From: Mesorhizobium sp. CA14
Lineage (GTDB): Bacteria > Pseudomonadota > Alphaproteobacteria > Rhizobiales > Rhizobiaceae
Length of the DNA stretch: 64,000 nucleotides
Assembly (NCBI RefSeq): GCF_020165195.1
Contig: NZ_JAIUHR010000021.1
Span: 1 to 64,000, forward strand
Direction of reading: 5' to 3'
Shown: in pieces, positions 7,373 through 14,631 of the stretch
Layout of the letters: every line of letters begins with the position of its first letter
Position numbering within the stretch: position 1 is the stretch's first letter
Made by a program: the position numbers and the translations under genes
The notes under the pieces: generated by a model
What the model was told of the DNA's origin: nothing
Seen by the model: the letters and a program-made list of their open reading frames with translations, nothing else
The model's database searches: none

Positions 7373-9673
7373 CTATTCCGTTGTGCCGGCTTTTTTCCTA
7401 CGCCGGTTGGTGTGCGACTGCGCGACGGCCAGTTTCAACTCGGGTGTGATCTCCACCACAGGCGCATTCTCTGCCCCATGTGGGCTCTGCAGCCCCTCGA
7501 CGTGAACGGTCGGAAATGGGAGTTCGATGCCCTGCTCCTTGAAGGCCTGGCGGACGCGTAAAAAGAATTTCCCTTTCATAGCGAAGGCACCTCCCGGTCT
7601 GGTTGTGACCTTGACCCTCAATACGATGCCGTACTCACCGAACTCCTGTACGCCCTGCATCTTGATCGGCTCGATCACCCAGTTTTTGAATTCTGGATCT
7701 TCCGCCAGCTCCAGGCCTATCCGCTTGATCAGCTTGCGAGCGAACTCGATGTCGGTGTCATAGCCGACGGTGATGTTGAATTTGTCGGTAACCCAGTCGC
7801 GGCTCTGGTTCTGCACGGCTCCAAGTTCACCGAACGGTATCGTAAACAGCGGGCCACGATGGTGGCGCAGCTTTACGGAGCGCAACGAAAAGCTCTCCAC
7901 CGTACCCCTGTAGCTGCCCGATGAAATGTATTCGCCGACACGAAATGCATCGTCGAGCAGATAGAACACGCCCGAGATCACGTCCTTGACCAGGGTTTGC
8001 GCGCCAAATCCAACAGCGACGCCGACGACGCCGGCGCCGGCAATCAGCGGACCGATCTGAATACCCACGGAGGCGAGCATCATCAGCACCGCCATCACGA
8101 CGATCACCGCGAGCAGAATGTTTTGGATGATCGGCAAGAGCGTGTGCAGCCGCGCCTGCTGCGGATCGACGACCGGCATCTCCTCGTCGCTGATCACCGC
8201 GTGCCGGGTTTCGATGCCCAGCTTTCTCTCGATCAAGGCTTTGATGATCGACCAGCCGAAATCGGCGGCAAGCGCAATGACCACGACATTGATCAAGCCA
8301 CGCAATATGAGCGTGGTCGTCGTATTGCTTTCTTGCATGGACTGCATGTCCAGACCCCAGACACGCGCGAGAACGTAAGCCGCCGCCAGGATCAAGATCA
8401 TCCGAATTCCGCGATCGATCACTGCGATCGTCACCGCGGGGATCGTCGGCCGGCCAGCCTCTTCGGAACCTGGCCGCAGGACGAAATTAACCCCGCGCTG
8501 CGTCAGCACGATTGTAAAAGGCAGGACGAATGCGGCCAAGGTAAACCAGAACCACGTATACAGGCCGGCGATGCGCTCCAGGAACAGAGCGACGAAATAG
8601 ACAGTCAACAACCATGTCGTTGCTGTGCGACTATGCCCATCGTTCCGCTGTGTTCTTGGCCGACGCCAAACCGCGAGCAGAAAGAGCAACAGCAGTACGA
8701 AATCGGCGCCCAACGAAAGAACCACCATTCCGTCCCGATCGATGCCGAGACCAGGCAGGAGATTGAACGCCGCGGCGAAGAAGGCGAAGACGCCGACGAT
8801 CCGGGATAGCCAATAGGACCAATGGTCAGCCGCTTCGTTGGTCACCGGCAATGCACGAACCTCAACGGCATTCTCGACCTTCATGAAGGATGGGACCAGC
8901 ATGGCTATGACGTATGTGCGAACACCCCATGTAACGACTGCCGCTATCAGAAATGTCAGCACGATCTCGCGGATAAGCATTGGCCAGTCGAACAACATGA
9001 ACGCGCCGGCGCTGCCCAATGCGAACGAGACGATCAGCAAGCTGGAATAAAGCGTGCGACCGCCAATCTTCTTGGCTCGTCCGAGGGGCGTATCCTTCGA
9101 TTGCGCGATAATCCAAAGACGAAATGGACGGGTGAGCTTGTACGTGGCCCAGGTGAGCGCCAGGCCGGCTGCGATGAACACCGCGATTAGCAAGAGTACA
9201 CCGGCCGACCCCCTGCTGGACATATCCTGCATGGTCTTTGCCCGAACATGCGCGAACTGACCTGGCAGCAGGGGCAAAGTTTGCACCATTCTTTCGATAT
9301 GATGCTTGATCCGATCGAGCGTCGAGGATGCCATCGTACTCATCTGGTCCGGTGCGGCCGCGGCATCAGATGATGCGCTGGCGGGTGAAGCTCCTGCCGC
9401 GGCAGAGGCTGCCGTTGAACCGGCGTCCGGATTTCGTTGTTCAGCCACCCATGCCTTCACCGATGGATCGTCGAGAAGATTGAACAGCTGTTTGACCTTT
9501 TCGGGTGGGACGGTCGCCGGCGCCTGCGCCTGCGCCGAACCGGCCAACAAGAGGGCGAGCACCGCAAGAACGAGCGGACGGGCAATCAGGACCAACATCG
9601 CCGTCAAACTTCCGACACGTCCTGCCAGGCGCCCTGGTTTCCTGGCTCCCAATCGTCCATTCATGAGTGGCAT
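7373..9673 (-). CDS. Large MscS-family mechanosensitive channel
   Basis: 766 residues from ATG 9673, chosen because a GGAGGG ribosome-binding site lies 11 nt upstream; an upstream start at 9718 is possible. A signal-like hydrophobic stretch ends in LAGSAQAQA, followed by a Pro/Ala-rich periplasmic segment and about eleven hydrophobic segments. The pore-lining helix is recognisable (GPLIAGAGVVGVAVGFGAQ), followed by the MscS beta domain (FRVGEYISSGSYRGTVESF, LFTIPFGEL) and the C-terminal alpha/beta domain. Such channels release solutes on hypo-osmotic shock from the inner membrane. It is far longer than E. coli MscS (286 residues), like other multi-helix MscS paralogues. The C-terminal tail is basic (NRRRKKAG). 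Nothing in the sequence shows its regulation. Confidence 0.93.
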   Translation of the reverse strand: MPLMNGRLGARKPGRLAGRVGSLTAMLVLIARPLVLAVLALLLAGSAQAQAPATVPPEKVKQLFNLLDDPSVKAWVAEQRNPDAGSTAASAAAGASPASASSDAAAAPDQMSTMASSTLDRIKHHIERMVQTLPLLPGQFAHVRAKTMQDMSSRGSAGVLLLIAVFIAAGLALTWATYKLTRPFRLWIIAQSKDTPLGRAKKIGGRTLYSSLLIVSFALGSAGAFMLFDWPMLIREIVLTFLIAAVVTWGVRTYVIAMLVPSFMKVENAVEVRALPVTNEAADHWSYWLSRIVGVFAFFAAAFNLLPGLGIDRDGMVVLSLGADFVLLLLFLLAVWRRPRTQRNDGHSRTATTWLLTVYFVALFLERIAGLYTWFWFTLAAFVLPFTIVLTQRGVNFVLRPGSEEAGRPTIPAVTIAVIDRGIRMILILAAAYVLARVWGLDMQSMQESNTTTTLILRGLINVVVIALAADFGWSIIKALIERKLGIETRHAVISDEEMPVVDPQQARLHTLLPIIQNILLAVIVVMAVLMMLASVGIQIGPLIAGAGVVGVAVGFGAQTLVKDVISGVFYLLDDAFRVGEYISSGSYRGTVESFSLRSVKLRHHRGPLFTIPFGELGAVQNQSRDWVTDKFNITVGYDTDIEFARKLIKRIGLELAEDPEFKNWVIEPIKMQGVQEFGEYGIVLRVKVTTRPGGAFAMKGKFFLRVRQAFKEQGIELPFPTVHVEGLQSPHGAENAPVVEITPELKLAVAQSHTNRRRKKAGTTE

Positions 9674-10117
9674 CGTGCTGTTAGCCCTCCGGCCAGATCG
9701 GCAATCAACGACATCCATGTCCGTTGTTGCCTTACCTTGAAGAAACCGATGTCGAGGTTCAAGACGCCATCGTTGCGGGCCCGCGAGGGGACCTGGCGGC
9801 GCATTTCACTCAGGACGTCCATGTCGTGGTTGTGCACGCCAAAGATATGCAGCCTTCCATGGAGCTGCTTTCACGCGAAGCGCCCGCTCCTACGGCATGC
9901 ATTGCCGCTACAACGCTTTGGCAAAGAGATACAGGTTTCTTCCCGGCAACATGGCAAGCGGGCAACTGAGTGGACTTCCTAGCTTCAGCCATGGACCCTC
10001 CCTAGTAATACGAATTGAAAATTGCGCCCTCATGTTTCACAACAGGTCGCTTAAGCCTCAGGATGGCTTCCCTAACCGCCCGCTTCCCAACGCGAGAATT
10101 CGAAAAGACGTTCAGAA
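9674..10117. other. Intergenic region between divergent MscS and glycosyltransferase genes
   Basis: About 444 bp with no supportable gene. A short open frame at 9724-9969 (+) has no family features or ribosome-binding site. The region must hold the promoters for the divergent MscS gene and the glycosyltransferase operon, but I see no strong consensus pair. Confidence 0.5.
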
Positions 10118-11332
10118 ATGATCCAGCACGCACAAGACGCACGAATTCTCATGTACAGCCACGACACGTTCGGGCTCGGCCACCTGCAGCGCTGTCGGAC
10201 CATCGCGCATTCGCTGGTCGAGGATTTCCGCGGACTTCAGGTGCTGATCATTTCGGGCGCCCCTATTGCCGGCGCCTTCGACTATCGCGCCCGCGTCGAC
10301 TTCGTGAAGATCCCCAGCGTCATCAAGTTGCGCAACGGCGAGTACACCTCGCTGGAAAAGGATATCGATCTGCAAGAAACGCTCAGGATGCGCCAGTCGA
10401 TCATTCGCCACACGGCCGAGACCTTCCGGCCGGATATCTTCATCGTCGACAAGGAACCCCTCGGCCTGCGCGGTGAGATCGAGGACACGCTGTCCTATCT
10501 CAAGACGCGGGGTACTACCCTGGTGCTTGGCCTGCGCGAGGTGATGGATGCGCCGCATCTGCTCGAAGCAGAGTGGGCACGCAGGGATGTGATGCGCAAG
10601 ATAGGCCTATTCTACGATAAGGTCTGGGCCTATGGCCCGCCGGATTTCTACGATCCGCTGACCGGTTTGGATGTGCCGCCGGCTGTCAGGGCAAAGATGC
10701 GGTTCGTCGGTTTCCTGCAACGGCGCCTGCAGCGGGTCGAGTTGCCCGGCCACCGGCCCGAGGGCGAGTATATCCTCGTTACCACAGGCGGCGGCGGTGA
10801 CGGCGCGGAACTAATCCACGACGTCATCGATGCCTATCAGCAGAACCCGCAATTGCAGCATAGGGCGCTGATCGTGCTTGGGCCCTACATGCCGGCGCGC
10901 CAGCGCAACAAGCTGCTTAACAAGGGAGCCAAGATCCCGTACATCAAGATCATCGAGTTCGACAACCGCATGGAAGACCTGATTGCCGGGGCCAAGGCGG
11001 TAGTGGCGATGGGCGGTTACAACACCTATTGCGAGATACTGTCTTTCGACAAGCCGGGGCTGATCGTCCCGCGTACCGAGCCTCGGGAGGAACAGCTGAT
11101 CCGCGCTCGGCGCGCAGCCGAACTCGGCCTCATCGAGATGCTTTTGCCGGAAGAAGCCAAGGATTCCCAGCGATTTGCCGATGCTCTGGTGGCGCTGCCG
11201 GACCGGCCCCGCCCATCTCAGAGCAATCCGCATCTGAGGCTGGAAGGGCTTCCCCATATTTCCGAAATCGTCGCGGAACTGCTCGAGCGGCGGGCCACTC
11301 CACAACTTTCGGTCATTGAAGGAATAAACTGA
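10118..11332 (+). CDS. MurG-like GT-B glycosyltransferase (first of two paralogues)
   Basis: 404 residues, cytoplasmic, no membrane helices. It has the GT-B layout: an N-terminal acceptor half with the HDTFGLGHLQRC motif (like the GxGH loop of MurG), and a C-terminal donor half with the glycine-rich TTGGGGDG loop and AMGGYNTYCEIL followed by a PRTEPREEQ sugar-nucleotide contact. It resembles the predicted glycosyltransferases of COG4671. A paralogue lies two genes downstream (12575). The next gene begins 1 bp after this stop, so the three form one operon. The donor and acceptor are not readable from sequence; together with the UDP-sugar dehydrogenase at 22 kb a role in an envelope polysaccharide is likely. 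An alternative start at ATG 10151 would drop 11 residues. Confidence 0.88.
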   Translation: MIQHAQDARILMYSHDTFGLGHLQRCRTIAHSLVEDFRGLQVLIISGAPIAGAFDYRARVDFVKIPSVIKLRNGEYTSLEKDIDLQETLRMRQSIIRHTAETFRPDIFIVDKEPLGLRGEIEDTLSYLKTRGTTLVLGLREVMDAPHLLEAEWARRDVMRKIGLFYDKVWAYGPPDFYDPLTGLDVPPAVRAKMRFVGFLQRRLQRVELPGHRPEGEYILVTTGGGGDGAELIHDVIDAYQQNPQLQHRALIVLGPYMPARQRNKLLNKGAKIPYIKIIEFDNRMEDLIAGAKAVVAMGGYNTYCEILSFDKPGLIVPRTEPREEQLIRARRAAELGLIEMLLPEEAKDSQRFADALVALPDRPRPSQSNPHLRLEGLPHISEIVAELLERRATPQLSVIEGIN

Positions 11333-11333
11333 G

Positions 11334-12578
11334 TTGCAACGCCGCAAGATCGTCGTGGTTCTGAAGGGCTATCCAAGGCTGTCGGAAACCTTCATCGCGC
11401 AGGAACTGCTCGGTCTTGAGCGCGCGGGGTTCGACCTGATACTCGTCGCGCTCAGGCGGCCGACCGACGAAAAACGCCACCCGGTGCATGACGAGATCAA
11501 AGCGCCCGTCCGTTACCTGCCGGAATATCTGCATGAAGAGCCACTGCGCGTGCTTCGCTCGCTGTTTGCCTATGTGCTGCGGCTTGGTTTCTGGCGCGCG
11601 CTCGGATCGCTGGCTGCCGATGTATCCCGCGACTTTACGCGCAATCGCGTGCGCCGCTTCGGGCAAGCGCTCGTGCTGGCGGCCGAATGGCCGCAAGACG
11701 CGGGATGGTTGCATGCACATTTCGCGCATACGCCGGCGTCGGTGACGCGCTATGCCAGCCAGCTTCGTGGCCAGCCCTGGAGCTGCTCGGCCCATGCCAA
11801 GGACATCTGGACTTCGGCGGACTGGGATCTGGCCGGCAAGCTTTCCTCGGCACGCTGGACCGTCACTTGCACGAAAACCGGCTTCGACCGTCTTAAGGAA
11901 CTCGCCAACGGCAAGTCGTGCGTGCATCTGAGCTATCATGGGCTCGATCTTGATCGCTTCGGCAGTTTCGGCGAGGCGCGAAAGCGGCCTGACGGCTCGG
12001 CGCCGGACGAACCGGTCATCATTCTCAGCGTCGGACGCGCCGTCGAGAAGAAAGGTTACGATACCTTGCTGGAGGCCCTTGCCCTCTTGCCTGGCGATTT
12101 GGCGTGGCGTTTCGAGCATATCGGCGGCGGCGAGGAACTGGAGCGGCTCAAGGCGCTGGCGCGAAAGCTCGGCCTGGATGGCCGCGTCTCCTGGAAAGGC
12201 GCGCTTGCGCAGAATGAGGTGCTTGAGCACTACCGGAGCGCCGACATATTCGCCCTGGCCTGCAGGATTACTGCAAATGGTGACCGGGACGGTCTTCCGA
12301 ATGTCCTGGTGGAGGCGGCCAGCCAACGGCTTGCCTGCTTGTCGACCGATATTTCCGGCGTGCCGGAGCTTTTGTCGCCAGATGAGACCGGCCTGCTGGT
12401 TCCGACGGAAAACCCGATCGCCCTGGCACAGGCGCTGGAGCGCCTGATCCGTGATCCCGTGCTGCGCGGTCGTCTCGGCGACGCCGCGGAACGGCGCGTG
12501 CGAAGCAATTTCGATCATAGGGCAAGCATTGGACATCTCAAGCAACTGTTCCAACAGGAGTGGCAGGCTGCCGAATGA
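11334..12578 (+). CDS. GT4-family glycosyltransferase
   Basis: 414 residues of GT-B fold, beginning at TTG 11334 one base after the previous stop. The N-terminus (VVVLKGYPRLSETFIAQEL) is typical of GT4 enzymes that transfer sugars from nucleotide donors. The C-terminal half has ILSVGRAVEKKGYDTLLEAL and the EX7E-type motif region GLPNVLVEAASQ, followed by GVPELLSPDETGLLV, all donor-binding features. No signal peptide or membrane helix. It sits between two MurG-like paralogues and overlaps the following gene by 4 bp (ATGA), indicating translational coupling. It most likely adds one sugar of the envelope glycan assembled by this locus. Confidence 0.92.
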   Translation: MQRRKIVVVLKGYPRLSETFIAQELLGLERAGFDLILVALRRPTDEKRHPVHDEIKAPVRYLPEYLHEEPLRVLRSLFAYVLRLGFWRALGSLAADVSRDFTRNRVRRFGQALVLAAEWPQDAGWLHAHFAHTPASVTRYASQLRGQPWSCSAHAKDIWTSADWDLAGKLSSARWTVTCTKTGFDRLKELANGKSCVHLSYHGLDLDRFGSFGEARKRPDGSAPDEPVIILSVGRAVEKKGYDTLLEALALLPGDLAWRFEHIGGGEELERLKALARKLGLDGRVSWKGALAQNEVLEHYRSADIFALACRITANGDRDGLPNVLVEAASQRLACLSTDISGVPELLSPDETGLLVPTENPIALAQALERLIRDPVLRGRLGDAAERRVRSNFDHRASIGHLKQLFQQEWQAAE

Positions 12579-13750
12579 AGCGGCTGAGAGTCTTCTTGTA
12601 TGTCCAGCACCTGCTCGGCATCGGCCATCTCGCGCGCTCCAGCCGCATCGCGGCGGCACTGGTCGATGACGGGTTTGACGTAACCGTCGTGACCGGTGGA
12701 GCGCCGATCCCAGGGTTTCCGGGATTGGGGGTGAAATCTGTACCCCTGCCGCCTGTCACCTCCGGTGATGAAGGATTTTCCGGACTTGTCGACCTGCATG
12801 GCAAACCCATCGACGATGAGTTCAAGAAGCAGCGTTCAGAGATGCTGGTGCAGGCGTTCCATGATTGCAGGCCTGATATCGTCATCATCGAGGCCTTTCC
12901 ATTTGGGCGCCGGCAGATGCGTTTCGAACTCTTGCCGCTGATCGATGCCATCGAAGCGACGTCGCCCAGACCGCTGCTGGCGACGTCCGTCCGTGATATC
13001 CTTCAGGAACGCGTCAAGCCGGGCCGAAACGAGGAAACGGTCGACCTCATCAGCAGGCATTTCGACCTCGTTATGGTCCACGGCGATCCGGCTTTCGCAA
13101 CCATCGACGAGACATTTCCACTGGCCGGGGCAATCGAGGCGGAGGTCACCTACACAGGGCTGGTTGCCGCGCCGCCACCGCCTGCGGCCACCGAGCGCTT
13201 CGACGTTCTGGTGTCGGTTGGCGGCGGGGCTGCCGGAAGGAGCCTTGTCAGTTCCACCATCGCAGCGGCGCGGGATGCCAATAACGGTTGGAAATGGTGT
13301 TTGATCACCGGCCCAAATCTGCCGAAAGACGACTTTGATGCGATCGCACGCGATGCCACGCCGGGCCTGTCCACCTTCCGCTTCCGCCAGGATTTTGCCA
13401 GCCTGCTGACCGGCACGCGCCTGTCGGTTTCGCAGGCGGGTTATAATACGGTCTGCGATGTCCTGCGCGCGGGTTGTCGCTCCCTGCTGGTTCCATTTGC
13501 AACGGGCGGGGAAACCGAACAAACGGTTCGCGCCAAGATGCTCGAAGAACTCGGCCTTGCATCGGTCTTGATGGAAAAGGACCTGACGCCTGGAGGTTTG
13601 GCGCAAGCGATCGAACAGGCGCTCGTGGCACCGCCGCCGTCCGCGCATCGTCTCGATCTGGAAGGGGCGCGTCGTTCGGCGCAAATCCTGCGCGAGCGGC
13701 ATCGTACATGGATCCAAAAATTGGGAAGCCGGTTTGGGAAAGGTTCGTGA
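12575..13750 (+). CDS. MurG-like GT-B glycosyltransferase (second paralogue)
   Basis: 391 residues from ATG 12575, which overlaps the preceding stop as ATGA; a GTG at 12560 is less likely. It has the same motifs as the protein at 10118: YVQHLLGIGHLARSSRIA near the N-terminus, a VSVGGGAAG glycine loop, and a donor-site SQAGYNTVCDVLRAG region. Identity to the first paralogue is clear but low by eye, so they probably use different acceptors or donors. The family is the predicted glycosyltransferase group COG4671. It closes the three-gene glycosyltransferase operon; the next gene is convergent and 47 bp away. Confidence 0.88.
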   Translation: MKRLRVFLYVQHLLGIGHLARSSRIAAALVDDGFDVTVVTGGAPIPGFPGLGVKSVPLPPVTSGDEGFSGLVDLHGKPIDDEFKKQRSEMLVQAFHDCRPDIVIIEAFPFGRRQMRFELLPLIDAIEATSPRPLLATSVRDILQERVKPGRNEETVDLISRHFDLVMVHGDPAFATIDETFPLAGAIEAEVTYTGLVAAPPPPAATERFDVLVSVGGGAAGRSLVSSTIAAARDANNGWKWCLITGPNLPKDDFDAIARDATPGLSTFRFRQDFASLLTGTRLSVSQAGYNTVCDVLRAGCRSLLVPFATGGETEQTVRAKMLEELGLASVLMEKDLTPGGLAQAIEQALVAPPPSAHRLDLEGARRSAQILRERHRTWIQKLGSRFGKGS

Positions 13751-13797
13751 TTGAACAGACAATATACGGTAGAGCGACGCTCTTGGGGCGAAAGGTA

Positions 13798-14472
13798 CTA
13801 AACAGTTCCAATCAGCATGAAGCGCGTATATTTTTTTGTCGGCAGTTCACCCGAGAACCGCACCTCCCGCAGCGCAGCCATCGCTTCGAAGGCTGAAAGT
13901 GAAGCCACGCAGTTGATGTGCGTTGGCTCGCTGAAATAGTCATTCGATTGCAGCAGCACATTGGTGCCCCGCGCGAGCAGGGCAAGCCAGGCGCGCAGAT
14001 CGGCTATGTGTTCGCAGCTCGTATTGATCACCAACTCGGGCCGCCCCGCCGCGTAGTCGAGTGCGTACAGATCGGCCGTCAGCGCCTGGAACCGGTCGCC
14101 GGCTTCCCGGTTGAGGGTCCGGGCGACTGGCGCGACCTCGGGATCGATGTCGATGCTATCGACTGCCGCAATATCGAAGCGGGCGTCGTTGAAAAGCATT
14201 GCCGGCAATATGCCGTACCATCCGCCCAGAACCCATATGCGCCCGAAGCGCCCGCCGCGGCTTTCGAACAGCCTGTCGAGCGCCCACATCTTGCAGGCCA
14301 CCTGCTTGTGGTTGAAGGCGTTGGCGATGTCGGCCTTCGGATGTTTGGCGATGACGCGCGCCAGCCCCGCCACGAGAGGGTGGTTGACGTAGGCAGCAAT
14401 TCCCCGCGTGAGGTCCAAGGCCTGCTCGTGCCCGTCCATGCCGGCATTGCGCGGTTGCGTGACATCCATCAT
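13798..14472 (-). CDS. Class I SAM-dependent methyltransferase-like protein
   Basis: 224 residues from ATG 14472. Longer frames reach 14790, but the extra residues are low-complexity and overlap the promoter region of the divergent ABC gene, so they are unlikely. A Rossmann-type SAM motif is recognisable as IWVLGGWYGILPAML, followed by an acidic strand end (VDSIDIDPEV) and a later NTSCEHIADLRAWL segment equal to motif IV-like positions. The substrate is unknown. It is divergent from the ABC-like protein (160 bp gap) and convergent with the glycosyltransferase operon, so methylation of the glycan or its carrier is plausible. I do not recognise a precise named family. Confidence 0.75.
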   Translation of the reverse strand: MMDVTQPRNAGMDGHEQALDLTRGIAAYVNHPLVAGLARVIAKHPKADIANAFNHKQVACKMWALDRLFESRGGRFGRIWVLGGWYGILPAMLFNDARFDIAAVDSIDIDPEVAPVARTLNREAGDRFQALTADLYALDYAAGRPELVINTSCEHIADLRAWLALLARGTNVLLQSNDYFSEPTHINCVASLSAFEAMAALREVRFSGELPTKKYTRFMLIGTV

Positions 14473-14631
14473 ATTCGCCTTGTACGTTGGGATTTCGGGC
14501 GACACAACGCAATCTTGCCCCGCCAAGCCGCCTCGCAGGCTTCGAACATGTCGCCGGCGATGATTGCCGATGCGCCGTCCACCAGCTGATGCTTTTACTT
14601 TGTTCTTTAAACTGAAGGTCCACAGTCGCAT

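Noticed and set aside
9724..9969. Small gene between MscS and glycosyltransferase genes
   Set aside because: No ribosome-binding site and no family-like sequence; another frame on the same segment is equally open.
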